From contig CP119312.1 of the NCBI GenBank assembly GCA_029202405.1, forward strand, positions 2,361,001 through 2,425,000: a DNA stretch of 64,000 nucleotides, in the 5' to 3' direction. A program made the translations under genes and the position numbers. Positions 43,924-53,133 of the stretch are shown piece after piece. Numbering within the stretch: position 1 is the stretch's first letter; every line of letters starts with the position of its first letter. Below the pieces are notes generated by a model. The model saw nothing but the letters and a program-made list of their open reading frames with translations, did no database searches and had not been told where the DNA came from. The DNA is from Candidatus Devosia phytovorans (GTDB lineage Bacteria > Pseudomonadota > Alphaproteobacteria > Rhizobiales > Devosiaceae).

Positions 43924-44808
43924 CTATTTGAGACCGGACGTGGCGATCCCCTGGATGAATTGCTTCTGGGCGAAGAAGAATGCGATGATGATGGGCGCGA
44001 TGGAGATGACGACGGCCGCCATCATCACGGCCCATTGCGCGCGATAGAGCCGCTGGAAGAGGGAGAGGCCGACCGGCAGGGTGGTGGTTTCAAGGTTCGA
44101 CGGCAGGTAGATCATGGCCGAGAACAGGTCGTTCCATGAGTTCATGAAGGCAAAGAGCGCGAGGGCGGCCAAAGCGGGCTTGGCGAGGGGCAGGTAGATG
44201 GACCAGTAGACGCGAAAAAGGCTGGCGCCATCGAGCCTTGCGGCTTCCATGAGGTCGATGGGGATGGTGCGGAAATACTGGCGCAGCAGGAAGACGCCGA
44301 AGGCACCGCCGAGGAAATTGGGCAGCCAGAGCGGCACGTCGGTGCCGTAGAGGCCGAGCCAGCTGAAGATGATAAACTGTGGAATGACAGTCATTTGGTA
44401 GGGCAGCATCAGGGTTGCCAGCAGCAACATGAAGAGGAAGTTGCGGCCGGGGAACTTGACCACGGCAAAGACGAAGGCGCCCATGGAACAGGTGATCAGC
44501 TGGCCGATGGTGGAGAGCGCCGCGATGCGAGCGGAATTCCACATCAAGTGATGAAATTCCATGCGCTGCCAAGCGGTTACGAAATTCTCCAGGGTGAAGT
44601 TCTGCGGGATCAGGTCGCGGGTGAACTGGTCGGCCGGCGGCTTGAGCGCCGACGACACCATCCAGATGAAGGGCGCCATCATCAGCACGCCACCGGCGAG
44701 CAGCAACAGATAGGCCCAGAGATGCCCCCGATGATGAACAAGCATGCTTGACGACATCTTGTCTTGTGCCTTGGAGCGGCTGGCAGATGGCAGGGAAACC
44801 TCGCTCAT
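43924..44808 (-). CDS. Carbohydrate ABC importer permease (MalG type)
   Basis: 294 residues from the ATG at 44808, which overlaps the stop of the preceding permease; the frame is open further upstream but that extension is antisense-like noise. About six membrane helices (LWAYLLLLAGGVLMMAPFIW, FLFMLLLATLMLPYQMTVIP) and the EAA loop IDLMEAARLDGASLFRVYWS. Partner of the permease at 44805. Confidence 0.88.
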   Translation of the reverse strand: MSEVSLPSASRSKAQDKMSSSMLVHHRGHLWAYLLLLAGGVLMMAPFIWMVSSALKPPADQFTRDLIPQNFTLENFVTAWQRMEFHHLMWNSARIAALSTIGQLITCSMGAFVFAVVKFPGRNFLFMLLLATLMLPYQMTVIPQFIIFSWLGLYGTDVPLWLPNFLGGAFGVFLLRQYFRTIPIDLMEAARLDGASLFRVYWSIYLPLAKPALAALALFAFMNSWNDLFSAMIYLPSNLETTTLPVGLSLFQRLYRAQWAVMMAAVVISIAPIIIAFFFAQKQFIQGIATSGLK

Positions 44809-45692
44809 ACCTGCCCCCAGCGCTTTTGCAGCTGCGCATAGACCAGGGTCAGCACCATGACGATGACGGCGAGGACGACGGCCTGAGCAGTGGCATTGCC
44901 CATGCGGAAGAAGTTGAAGCCTTCGCGGTAGATGTTGAACACCAAGGTCGGCACGGTGGAATTGCCATTGCCGGTCTGGGTCAGGATGTAGACATAGTCG
45001 AAGGCCTGGAAGGCGTAGATGGTTGAGAGCACGGTCTGGAAGAAGATCGAGGGCAGCAGCAGCGGCACGGTGATCTCGCGGAACTGGCGGAAGGGGCTGG
45101 CGCCTTCGATGGAGGCGGCTTCGTAGAGGTCGCGCGGAATGGCCTGCAGACCGGCGAGGAAGATGATCATCCCCTGCCCGATGGCGCCCCAAACATTGAC
45201 CACGACGACGGAATACAGCGCGAGGTCGGCACCCAGCCAGTGCTGGGGTTCACCACCGAGGAAGGCGATGATGCCGTTGAGGACGCCGCGGTCCTTGGAA
45301 TAGATCCAGGTCCAGACGAGGCCCACCGCCGTGGGCGAGGTGATGACCGGCAAGAAGTAGATGAGGCGGAAGAAGCTCTTGCCGTAGATGCCGCGATTGA
45401 GCAGGACGGCGATGCAGAGCGACAGCACGACCGTCGCCGGGACATAGATGACCGAGAAGAGCGCGGTATTGTTGAGCGCCCGCATGAAGTTGCGATTGTC
45501 GGGCAGCGCCAGGTAGTTGCTCAGGCCCACCCAGTCAGGCGTGGTCAGCATGTCCCAGGCGAAAAAGCTGAGGCCGATGGTGGCCGCCATGGAGCCGAGC
45601 GCGCCAAGCGCCAGGCCAATCATGGTCGGCGTCAAAAGCAGCGCAACCCAGATGCGCTCGCTTCCCCTTGGCCTGATACCGTCTTCCGACAT
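44805..45692 (-). CDS. Carbohydrate ABC importer permease (MalF type)
   Basis: 295 residues with about six membrane segments (WVALLLTPTMIGLALGALGS, SLCIAVLLNRGIYGKSFFRL) and the EAA loop RDLYEAASIEGASPFRQFRE. It overlaps the MalG-type permease by 4 bp. A 9-bp hairpin separates it from the upstream binding-protein gene. Confidence 0.88.
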   Translation of the reverse strand: MSEDGIRPRGSERIWVALLLTPTMIGLALGALGSMAATIGLSFFAWDMLTTPDWVGLSNYLALPDNRNFMRALNNTALFSVIYVPATVVLSLCIAVLLNRGIYGKSFFRLIYFLPVITSPTAVGLVWTWIYSKDRGVLNGIIAFLGGEPQHWLGADLALYSVVVVNVWGAIGQGMIIFLAGLQAIPRDLYEAASIEGASPFRQFREITVPLLLPSIFFQTVLSTIYAFQAFDYVYILTQTGNGNSTVPTLVFNIYREGFNFFRMGNATAQAVVLAVIVMVLTLVYAQLQKRWGQV

Positions 45693-45715
45693 GGCGAATT
45701 GCCTTGGTTAGGGGT

Positions 45716-45739
45716 GGGAAGGGCCGAAGAGCCCTTCCC
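45716..45739 (-). terminator. Intra-operon hairpin between binding protein and permease
   Basis: Perfect 9-bp stem GGGAAGGGC / GCCCTTCCC with loop CGAAGA in the 54-bp gap after the binding-protein stop codon. No U tract on the minus strand. Confidence 0.62.
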
Positions 45740-45746
45740 GGGAAGG

Positions 45747-46997
45747 TTACTGATTGGCAGCGAGGACGTCATCGGCGGCGGGCGGGATATTGGCCAGGGC
45801 ATCTTCGATGCTCTGCTGTTCCGTCCAGACCATGGAGAGTTCCTCGCCGACGATGCCCGACCATTCCTCATAGCCCTTGAAGCTGGGCTTGGTGTGGGCG
45901 TAGTCGAGCGCATCGAGGAAGACCTGATGGTTCCCCTTGGCCGCCTGGTCGAGATAGACCGGGCTATTGGCCACGGCTTCAAGCACCGGAATGGCAAAGC
46001 CCAGTTCGGTCAGCTTGCTCTGGCCGCCTTCGCTGATGACGAATTTGACGAATTCCCAAGCCTCGTCAGGATGTTCGGTGGCCGAGCTGATGACAATGCC
46101 GGCGCTGTTGACCAGGGTGGCGCGTTCGGCCGGGCCAGCGGGGAATGGTGCGACGTCCCAGTCAAATGCCAGCTCGTTATAGGCGGGGACGACCCAGTGA
46201 CCGGAGAAGGTCATGGCCGCGACGCCGGCGAGGAAGCCGTCATAGCCATAGCTTTCGAGATCTTCGGCGCTCATCACCGAATGATCTTCCAGCGCCAGGC
46301 CATTGAGATAGGTCCAGGCATCGGCGGCCGGGCCTTCGGCGAGGAGGGTCTTGGTATGGTCGTCGCTGATCGGCGCGCCGCCATAGCCATAGACGACCCC
46401 GCCCCACATGGGCTCCATGTCGAGCAGTTCGACGGACAGACCCCATTGATCGGTGACACCATCGCCGTCGGCATCGAGCGTCAGCGCCTTGGCGGCGGCG
46501 CGCAGGTCTTCCAATGTCCAGTCATCGGTGGGATAGGCGACGCCGGCCGCGTCGAACATGGCCTTGTTGTAATAGAGCACGATGGTCTGGAAATCGCGCG
46601 GCAGGCCGAAGGTGCCTTCCTCAAGCTGATAAGCGGCCAAGGGGCCCGGATAGACGCCGTCGAGCACGGTGGGCTCGGCTTCGAGATAGGGCGTGAGGTC
46701 GAGGAGGCTGCCGCGGGATTGCCAGTCGGGATAGATCGGCGCATCCATGGCAAAGATATCGGGGGCGTTGCCGCCGACGGTGGTGACGCGGAGGCGATCC
46801 CAGTAACTGCTCCAGTCAGAGACTTCCACCGAGACGGAAATATCGGGATGGAGGGCCTCGAAGTCCTCGACGATCTGTTGCCACACCGCCAGTTCCGGCG
46901 GATCGCCCCACATCATATAGGTCAGTTCGGTCTGGGCCTGCGCCGGCATGGTCAGTGCCAGTCCAGTCAAGGCAGTCGCGGTCAGCAGCGTCCTCAT
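45747..46997 (-). CDS. Carbohydrate ABC importer extracellular binding protein
   Basis: 416 residues of solute-binding family 1. Signal peptide RTLLTATALTGLALTMPAQA (residues 2-21), then TELTYMMWGDPPELAVWQQI and the sugar-binding core GGNAPDIFAMDAPIYPDWQS and YLNGLALEDHS. First gene of the minus-strand operon binding protein, two permeases, GH4 glycosidase, ATPase. It is divergent from an AraC-type regulator that probably activates it. Confidence 0.88.
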   Translation of the reverse strand: MRTLLTATALTGLALTMPAQAQTELTYMMWGDPPELAVWQQIVEDFEALHPDISVSVEVSDWSSYWDRLRVTTVGGNAPDIFAMDAPIYPDWQSRGSLLDLTPYLEAEPTVLDGVYPGPLAAYQLEEGTFGLPRDFQTIVLYYNKAMFDAAGVAYPTDDWTLEDLRAAAKALTLDADGDGVTDQWGLSVELLDMEPMWGGVVYGYGGAPISDDHTKTLLAEGPAADAWTYLNGLALEDHSVMSAEDLESYGYDGFLAGVAAMTFSGHWVVPAYNELAFDWDVAPFPAGPAERATLVNSAGIVISSATEHPDEAWEFVKFVISEGGQSKLTELGFAIPVLEAVANSPVYLDQAAKGNHQVFLDALDYAHTKPSFKGYEEWSGIVGEELSMVWTEQQSIEDALANIPPAADDVLAANQ

Positions 46998-47185
46998 TCG
47001 TCCGTCCCTCTCTTGTCGTCGTTCCCTGTTTTCCCGCCGATCGTCGCCCCTCGCGACAGCATCAGCTCGGCATGTTCAGACGCTCTGCCATTGCCGGCCA
47101 GAATTCTTCCCTGTTCATCGCCGCGTTTTTCCGGAAAAGTAGCGAAACGCAGAATTGCGCTTGCCAGCAGGACTTGGAGGAGACC

Positions 47186-48073
47186 ATGCAGCCAGGCACC
47201 ACTTCACTTCTGGACGCCATGCCCATGTCAGATCCTGACGAGGACATTCTCTACAATGACTTCTGCGTGGAGACGCATATGGCCGACGCCATGCCGGAGT
47301 CGCATTGGCACGACCATGTGGAGATTAACTATCTCTGGTCGGGCACGCTGCGCTATCTGATCAACGGTCAGTTCCTGACCCTGCAGGCAGGCGAGATCTG
47401 CGTCTTCTGGGCCGCCTCGCCACATCAGGTGATCTCGGTGGAATCCAACCAGGGACTAAGCTGCGCCTATGTGCCGCTCGCCACTTTCCTCGCGCTCAAT
47501 CTCGAGCCGGGATTCCGCCAGTCGCTCCTGCATGGCGGGGTGTATTTCGGACGCGATGGTGACGAGGGTGACCGTTATCTCTTTGCCCGATGGACGCGCG
47601 AATGGCTTTCCACAAGCGAACAGCGCCGCGACCTGCTCGAGGAAGAAGTTCACTTAAGACTCAAGCGCTTATCCTGGACGGCGCAACGCGTCGAAGGTGA
47701 ATTCGCCACGCCTCCGACACGTGGCCAGGCCGGTCGCCGCGCGGTGTCGCATACGGAAGCGATGACGCGTTATATCCATGCCACTCTTGACGCGGGCGTC
47801 ACCGTTTCAGACGTCGTGGCAGCATCGGGCCTCCATGCCACCAATGCCCATGCCGCCTTCAACCGGGTGCTAGGCATGTCGATCGGAGAATATGTGCGCC
47901 GACAAAGACTTCGCCATGCCATGCGCCTGTTGGTCGATACCGATGTCGAGATTGCGCAGATCGCTTTCGACTGCGGCTATAGCTCGGTGGGGCGGCTTTA
48001 CGAGGCGTTCCAGAAGCGGCTGTGCAAGACACCGCGAGCCTATCGGCAGGAATTTCGGCAGCCCCGCACATGA
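47186..48073 (+). CDS. AraC family transcriptional regulator
   Basis: 295 residues from the ATG at 47186, preceded by GGAGGAG; the frame is open back to 46955 but that part overlaps the divergent signal peptide. N-terminal cupin sensor: HWHDHVEINYLWSGTLRYLI and FWAASPHQVI. C-terminal double helix-turn-helix: VSDVVAASGLHATNAHAAFN, then VDTDVEIAQIAFDCGYSSVG and RLYEAFQKRLCKTPRAYRQE. Divergent from the glycoside importer, with a 188-bp shared region. Expected to activate it in the presence of its sugar. Confidence 0.88.
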   Translation: MQPGTTSLLDAMPMSDPDEDILYNDFCVETHMADAMPESHWHDHVEINYLWSGTLRYLINGQFLTLQAGEICVFWAASPHQVISVESNQGLSCAYVPLATFLALNLEPGFRQSLLHGGVYFGRDGDEGDRYLFARWTREWLSTSEQRRDLLEEEVHLRLKRLSWTAQRVEGEFATPPTRGQAGRRAVSHTEAMTRYIHATLDAGVTVSDVVAASGLHATNAHAAFNRVLGMSIGEYVRRQRLRHAMRLLVDTDVEIAQIAFDCGYSSVGRLYEAFQKRLCKTPRAYRQEFRQPRT

Positions 48074-48105
48074 CTGACACGACAATTCGAGTCGCATTTA
48101 AATCG

Positions 48106-48132
48106 TCAAATGGATTTCTGAAATCCACTTGA
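48106..48132. promoter_or_regulatory. Palindromic operator overlapping the ROK gene promoter
   Basis: Arms TCAAATGGATTTC and GAAATCCACTTGA around one central base, with one mismatch in 13. The right arm overlaps a -35 TTGACT (48129-48134), with a 17-bp spacer to a poor -10 TAGCGT (48152-48157). This geometry suits repression, probably by the ROK protein itself. Confidence 0.55.
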
Positions 48133-48178
48133 CTTAAAAAATCGGCAGACCTAGCGTTTGCCTATCTGGAGGGCGCAG

Positions 48179-49333
48179 ATGGTACTGAGGGGTACGAACC
48201 AGGAGTATTCCCGGCCGCACAATCGGCGGATTGTGCTCGAATTCATTCGCGCCCGCGGGTCGGCGCCGCGTAGTGCCATTGCCGATGGCGTCGGCCTGAC
48301 CGTCCAGACTGTTTCCACGATTGTCCGCGAGCTGGAAGAGCTGGGCTATCTGCTGATGGTGCGGGAAAAGCCGCGCGGTCGCGGCACGCCGCCTCAGGTC
48401 TTGCGGCTCAATCCGGACGGGGCCTTTGCCATTGGCATCAGCGTGACGCCACTGGGCGTCGAGGCGGGTTTGATGAACCTCGCCGGCGACATGCTGGGCT
48501 CGGCCGAGCGCCATGCGGCAGGCCTGCGACCGACCGAAGGGTTTCGCCTGATCGGGGAGCTGATCGCCGATATGCGGGCGCTGGCGGGTGACCGCCGCAT
48601 CCTGGGGATTGGTCTCGCCATGCCCGGTCCGGTGGACGTGCAGGCCATGAGTTTCGTGGGGCCGACGACGCTGGAAGGCTGGGGCAATGTGCCGGTGCGG
48701 GCGCGGCTGCAGGAGGTTTCGGGCCTACCCGCCTTTCTGGCCGTCGACACCTCAGCCGCGGCGACGGGCGAACGGCTCTATGGGCGTGGCGCAAACCTCA
48801 GGCATTTCTACTATCTCCACTTTGGTGTCGGCCTCGGCGGCGTGATGATGCAGGACGGTGTGCCGATCGCCGGCGCGCGCGGCAATGCCACCGAAATCGG
48901 CCATATCCCGCTGGTGCCGGGCGGACGTCCCTGCCCCTGCGGCAATGCGGGGTGTCTCGAGCGCTACGTGTCGCTCGACAGCTTCGAACAGCGCGCCAAG
49001 GGCCAGAGCGAAAGCGACTGGGTCGCCGAGATCGCGCCGATCTTCCGCAATGCCATAACCACGGTGGAAAACCTGTTTGACCCGGAAGCTATTGTGCTCG
49101 GCGGGATGGCGAGCCAGAGCCTGCTCGATGCGCTGGCCGCGCTGGGTAATGACCTGCCCGTCTCGGTGGCCGCGCGCTACGATCGCGCCGTGCCGCGCCT
49201 CATTGCCTCGACCGACCGCCAGTCTGTGCTGCGCGGCGCGGCGGCGCTGGCCGTCTCGGGTGTGCTGTCACCGGGGCGGGACGTCATCTCTCCCCAACAC
49301 GCCGACCCTCTAGCCGATGGAATGGCCGCATGA
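48179..49333 (+). CDS. ROK family transcriptional regulator
   Basis: 384 residues from the ATG at 48179 with GGAGG upstream; the alternative at 48158 is a TTG without a ribosome site. N-terminal winged helix-turn-helix (PRSAIADGVGLTVQTVSTIV, RELEELGYL), then a ROK sugar-kinase-like domain with GIGLAMPGPVD, HFGVGLGGVMMQDGVPIAGA and the zinc motif CPCGNAGCLERY. It overlaps the importer ATPase gene by 4 bp and probably represses this sugar operon until its ligand binds. Confidence 0.88.
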   Translation: MVLRGTNQEYSRPHNRRIVLEFIRARGSAPRSAIADGVGLTVQTVSTIVRELEELGYLLMVREKPRGRGTPPQVLRLNPDGAFAIGISVTPLGVEAGLMNLAGDMLGSAERHAAGLRPTEGFRLIGELIADMRALAGDRRILGIGLAMPGPVDVQAMSFVGPTTLEGWGNVPVRARLQEVSGLPAFLAVDTSAAATGERLYGRGANLRHFYYLHFGVGLGGVMMQDGVPIAGARGNATEIGHIPLVPGGRPCPCGNAGCLERYVSLDSFEQRAKGQSESDWVAEIAPIFRNAITTVENLFDPEAIVLGGMASQSLLDALAALGNDLPVSVAARYDRAVPRLIASTDRQSVLRGAAALAVSGVLSPGRDVISPQHADPLADGMAA

Positions 49334-50103
49334 CCGAACCTTTGCTCGTTCTCGACAATATCACCAAAAGTTATGGGGCCGTGCAGGCACTGCAGGGCAT
49401 TTCCTTTACCGTGGGCAAGGGCGAGGTCATCGCGCTGCTCGGCGACAATGGCGCCGGCAAGTCTACGCTGGTCAAGATCATCTCGGGTGGGCTCGAAGCC
49501 ACGTCCGGCAGCATGAGTTTCGAGGGCCGCGACTATCGGCCCAAGACGCCATCGGAGGCCAAGGCGGCGGGGATCGAAACGGTCTACCAGGACCTCTCGC
49601 TCTGCACCAATGTCGATGTGGTGGGCAATTTCTTCATGGGGCGCGAGCTGACGCGCTCGATCATGGGGCTGAAGGTGCTCGACGAAAAGGCGATGGAGGC
49701 GCAGGTCGCCAAGGCGCTGTCTGCCGCCGGCACGCGCATTCCGTCGCTGCGCACCAAGGTGGAGCATCTGTCGGGCGGGCAGCGCCAGGCCATCGAGCTC
49801 AATCGTTTCGTGCATTGGGGCGGCAAGCTCGTGCTGCTCGACGAGCCCTTTGCCGCGCTCGGCGTCGAGCAGACCCGGCGCGGCCTCGAAATGATCCGCC
49901 AGGTGGCCGCCCAGGGGATCGGGGTGATCATCATCACCCATATCATGCAGCAGGCCTTCCAGGTCGCCGACCGCATGGTGGTGATCCGCCAGGGCGTGGT
50001 GGCGGGCGACGTCAGGCGGAACGAAACAAATGCAGATGCCGTGATCTCCATGATCACGGGTGAAGCCATGGCCGGTGCCGGACCAGCTAGGGCAGTGAAC
50101 TAA
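49330..50103 (+). CDS. CUT2-type sugar ABC importer ATP-binding protein (single domain)
   Basis: 257 residues: Walker A GDNGAGKST (about residues 39-47), signature HLSGGQRQAIELNRFVHWGG and Walker B LVLLDEPFAALG, with switch IIITHIMQQAFQVADRM. Most CUT2 ATPases (RbsA, XylG) have two fused ATPase domains; this has one, as in the FrcA and XylG-single types of rhizobia. Gene order ATPase, binding protein, permease. Confidence 0.87.
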   Translation: MTEPLLVLDNITKSYGAVQALQGISFTVGKGEVIALLGDNGAGKSTLVKIISGGLEATSGSMSFEGRDYRPKTPSEAKAAGIETVYQDLSLCTNVDVVGNFFMGRELTRSIMGLKVLDEKAMEAQVAKALSAAGTRIPSLRTKVEHLSGGQRQAIELNRFVHWGGKLVLLDEPFAALGVEQTRRGLEMIRQVAAQGIGVIIITHIMQQAFQVADRMVVIRQGVVAGDVRRNETNADAVISMITGEAMAGAGPARAVN

Positions 50104-50131
50104 TCAGTCCGGTGCAAGGAGAGACGAAGCT

Positions 50132-51178
50132 ATGAGAAAGCAGCTGATTGCCTTTGGCATGGCGGCCATGGTGGCCTCCAGCGCCGTGACGGGCATAGCC
50201 TATGCCCAGGACGACAAGGGAGCGGTCTATTACCTCGTTCCCACCCTGCTCGATGAATTCCAGACCGGCTCGGTGAGCGCGCTCGAAATGTTCCTCGAAC
50301 AGGTCGGCTATGACCTGACGACGCTCAATGCCGACAACAAGACCGATCTGCAGCAAAGCCAGATGAACGACGTGATCGCCCTGGCGCCCAAGGCGATCAT
50401 CCTCGCCGCCGTGGATTTCAATGCGCTGGCGCCATCGGTCGACGCTGCCCGCGCGGCAGGCATTCCGGTGATCGAGTTCGACCGGCAGATCTCGTCCACC
50501 GTGTCGGACTTTACCTCGGTGGCTGGCACAGTGGAGATCGGCTATGTCGCGGCCGATGAGGTCGAACGCCTTTTGACTGAGAAGAATGGCTCGGTCTCGG
50601 GCAAGGTGCTGCAGATCCTCGGCGACCCCGGCGATCCCTATACGCTCGATATCCAGAAGGGTTTCGAGGAGAAGATGGCCGCCTTTCCAGATGTGACCAT
50701 TGTCACCCATCCGGTGCTGATGTGGGAAGCCAGCAACGCCGGCACCATCGTCAGCGACCAGCTGCTGGCCAATCCCGACATCGACATCATCTTCAGCCAT
50801 GCCGCCCATCTGTCGGTGGCGGCGGTCGCATCGCTTGAGTCCGCCGGCAAACAGCCGGGCGACATCTATGTGATGAGTTCCAATGGTGCGCCGGTGGCGC
50901 TGGAAATGATCCGCGATGGCTGGATGCAGGTGGAAGTGGAGCAGCCGCTCTATGCCCAGGCTGCAGCCGTGGCCATGTTCATGGACAAGATCGTCGCCAA
51001 GGAGACGATCGAGCCCGGCGAATATGACGTGCTCGGCCTGACCTCCGTGGTCAGCGACGAGGAATGGGGCCCGACGATCAAGATCCCGGGCGCTGCCATC
51101 ACGGCCGAGAATGTCGACAATCCGGCCTTCTGGGGCAATCTCCAGCCGCCGGCTGATCCGATCACTTCGGTCGAATGA
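50132..51178 (+). CDS. CUT2-type sugar ABC importer periplasmic binding protein
   Basis: 348 residues. Signal peptide (KQLIAFGMAAMVASSAVTGI, cleavage near AYAQD), then a RbsB-like type I periplasmic-binding fold: GAVYYLVPTLLDEFQTGSVS, KAIILAAVDFNALAPSVDAA, PVIEFDRQ, and DIIFSHAAHLSVAAVASLES. Start supported by AGGAGAG. Ligand probably a monosaccharide. Followed by a perfect hairpin before the permease gene. Confidence 0.87.
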   Translation: MRKQLIAFGMAAMVASSAVTGIAYAQDDKGAVYYLVPTLLDEFQTGSVSALEMFLEQVGYDLTTLNADNKTDLQQSQMNDVIALAPKAIILAAVDFNALAPSVDAARAAGIPVIEFDRQISSTVSDFTSVAGTVEIGYVAADEVERLLTEKNGSVSGKVLQILGDPGDPYTLDIQKGFEEKMAAFPDVTIVTHPVLMWEASNAGTIVSDQLLANPDIDIIFSHAAHLSVAAVASLESAGKQPGDIYVMSSNGAPVALEMIRDGWMQVEVEQPLYAQAAAVAMFMDKIVAKETIEPGEYDVLGLTSVVSDEEWGPTIKIPGAAITAENVDNPAFWGNLQPPADPITSVE

Positions 51179-51186
51179 AGCCCAAC

Positions 51187-51209
51187 GGTCCCTCCCATGT
51201 GGAGGGACC
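51187..51209 (+). terminator. Intra-operon hairpin between binding protein and permease
   Basis: Perfect 9-bp stem GGTCCCTCC / GGAGGGACC with loop CATGT, 8 bp after the binding-protein stop codon. No U tract. A possible ATG for the permease lies in the loop, where it would be sequestered. Confidence 0.62.
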
Positions 51210-51238
51210 AAATTCCCCAATTCTCAACGAGAAATCCG

Positions 51239-52234
51239 ATGTCGCCCAGCCAACGCAATGGCCTCGAATTCGTGCTCGACAACCTCGTCTGGTTCATGCT
51301 GCTGGCCGTGCTGGCGATCTTCTCGCTGACCATTCCCAACTATTTCCAGCCGGGCATTTTCGCCAATATCGTCGAGCAGAGCTCGGTGCTGGGGGTGATG
51401 TCGATCGGGCTGGCGCTGGTGATCATCGCCGGGCACATGGACCTCTCGGTGGAGTCCGTTGCGGCGCTCAGCGCCATGGCCACGGGGATTCTGTTCGCCA
51501 CATCGGGCATCGGGCTTGGGATCACGCTGACGCCGGGCTGGCTGGTCGTGCCGGTGTCGCTGCTGCTGGGCCTCTGCGTCGGCGCGGTGATCGGGCTGAT
51601 CAACGGGTTCCTCGTGGTCAAGATCAAGATGAATGCCTTCATCGTGACGCTGTCGAGCTTCATCTGGGTGCGCGGCATGGTGGTGGCGCTCTCGGGCGGC
51701 CGCTCGGCGCAGGGTCTGGCGGACGAAATCCGCTGGCTCGGCATCCAGCGGTTCCTCGGCATTCCGGTCACCGCCTATATCGCCATCCTGTGCTTTGTCG
51801 GCTTTTCCTTCATGATGGCCAAGACGCGCTTCGGGCGGCATCTGCTGATGATCGGCGGCAATGAAGTGGCGGCCTTCCGCGCCGGCATCAAGGTGGAAAA
51901 GGTGCTGATGATCGCCTTCGTGCTGTCGGGCGCCATCGCGGCGCTGGCCGGCTGGCTGCTGGCGATCCGCACTTCGGGCGCCACGGCAAACCTGGGGACC
52001 GGCATGCTGTTCAATGCCTTTGCGGCCGTGGTCATCGGCGGCGTCAGCCTCAAGGGTGGGCTTGGCGCCCTGCCCGGCGTCTATGCCGGCGTGCTGCTGC
52101 TCTCGTCCATCAATACCGCCATCAATCTCATGGGCCTGCCGGCGCATTACACCCAGGTCATCCATGGCCTCTTGGTACTCGCCGCCGTGCTGCTCGACAC
52201 ACTCAAGCAATCGATCCGGAAGAAACTCGCATGA
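51239..52234 (+). CDS. CUT2-type sugar ABC importer permease (RbsC family)
   Basis: 331 residues with about eight to ten membrane segments. RbsC-type features are the GVMSIGLALVIIAGHMDLSV segment, LINGFLVVKIKMNAFIVTLS and GTGMLFNAFAAVVIGGVSLK near the C-terminus. I chose the ATG at 51239; the in-frame ATG at 51197 lies in a hairpin loop and adds 14 polar residues. Overlaps the dehydrogenase gene by 4 bp. Confidence 0.86.
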   Translation: MSPSQRNGLEFVLDNLVWFMLLAVLAIFSLTIPNYFQPGIFANIVEQSSVLGVMSIGLALVIIAGHMDLSVESVAALSAMATGILFATSGIGLGITLTPGWLVVPVSLLLGLCVGAVIGLINGFLVVKIKMNAFIVTLSSFIWVRGMVVALSGGRSAQGLADEIRWLGIQRFLGIPVTAYIAILCFVGFSFMMAKTRFGRHLLMIGGNEVAAFRAGIKVEKVLMIAFVLSGAIAALAGWLLAIRTSGATANLGTGMLFNAFAAVVIGGVSLKGGLGALPGVYAGVLLLSSINTAINLMGLPAHYTQVIHGLLVLAAVLLDTLKQSIRKKLA

Positions 52235-53007
52235 CCAGACGCCTCGAGGGAAAAAGCGCCATCATCATCGGCTCCGCCCGCGGTATCGGCAAAGGCATCG
52301 CCAAACGCTTCGCCGAAGAAGGTGCGCAGCTCGTGCTGGCCGATTGGGACGAGGCGGCGGGGCGAAAGACCGCCGACGAACTCGGCGCACAGTTCATGGC
52401 CGCCGATATTTCCCGCTATGACCATGCCGAGGCGCTGGTCGATCTGGCGCTGAAATCTTATGGCAGGCTCGATGTCATCGTCCAGAATGCCGGGATCTAT
52501 CCCTGGCAGCTGATCGAGGACACGTCGTCCGACGATTGGGACAAGGTGATGAGCGTGAACCTGCGCGGCAGTTTCCATGCCGCCAAGGCAGCGCTCAAGC
52601 CGATGAAGGCGCAGGGTTCTGGACGGATCCTCTTCACCTCGTCGATCACCGGGCCCTATGTGACGAGCCCGGGTCATGGGCACTATGGGGCGACGAAAGC
52701 CGGGATCAACGGGCTGATCCGATCGGCGGCGCTGGAATTTTCCGGCTATGGCATTACGGTCAATGGCGTCGAGCCGGGCAATATTCTCACAGAAGGCATC
52801 CAGGAGGAGCGCGGCGACGCGCATATTGCGTCCATGGTCGCGGCCATCCCGCTGGGGCGACTGGGCTCGGTGGAAGACGTGGCCAATGCCTTCCTGTTCC
52901 TGGCTTCGGACGAAGCGAGCTATATCACCGGCACGACGATCGTGGTGGATGGTGGGCAATTGCTGCCCGAGGGCAATGACTTCCGGATCGTGCCGACCGG
53001 CCATTGA
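52231..53007 (+). CDS. SDR family NAD(P)-dependent oxidoreductase
   Basis: 258-residue classical short-chain dehydrogenase. Cofactor motif SARGIGKGIA (TGxxxGxG type, about residues 13-22), NAG at VIVQNAGIYPW, catalytic Ser in LFTSSITG, and YGATKAG giving the YxxxK pair. Last gene of the ROK/CUT2 operon, so it likely oxidises or reduces the imported sugar or polyol. Confidence 0.9.
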   Translation: MTRRLEGKSAIIIGSARGIGKGIAKRFAEEGAQLVLADWDEAAGRKTADELGAQFMAADISRYDHAEALVDLALKSYGRLDVIVQNAGIYPWQLIEDTSSDDWDKVMSVNLRGSFHAAKAALKPMKAQGSGRILFTSSITGPYVTSPGHGHYGATKAGINGLIRSAALEFSGYGITVNGVEPGNILTEGIQEERGDAHIASMVAAIPLGRLGSVEDVANAFLFLASDEASYITGTTIVVDGGQLLPEGNDFRIVPTGH

Positions 53008-53079
53008 AAGGGATCAGTTCGTCCGACAATCAGTGCTGGACGGATATGCGGCCGGCAGTAGACCCTGTCCACATAGAAG

Positions 53080-53106
53080 AGGGGCACCCGCGTTGCGGAT
53101 GCCCCT
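53080..53106. terminator. Bidirectional terminator between SDR gene and acnB
   Basis: AGGGGCACCCGC / GCGGATGCCCCT arms, 12 pairs with one wobble or mismatch depending on strand, loop GTT. It lies between convergent genes, 28 bp from the acnB stop. Confidence 0.7.
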
Positions 53107-53133
53107 GATTTCGTTGGTTATGGTAGCCCGGTC

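Noticed and set aside
45240..47360. 706-residue plus-strand ORF
   Set aside because: Antisense to the glycoside importer genes and overlaps the AraC gene in another frame.
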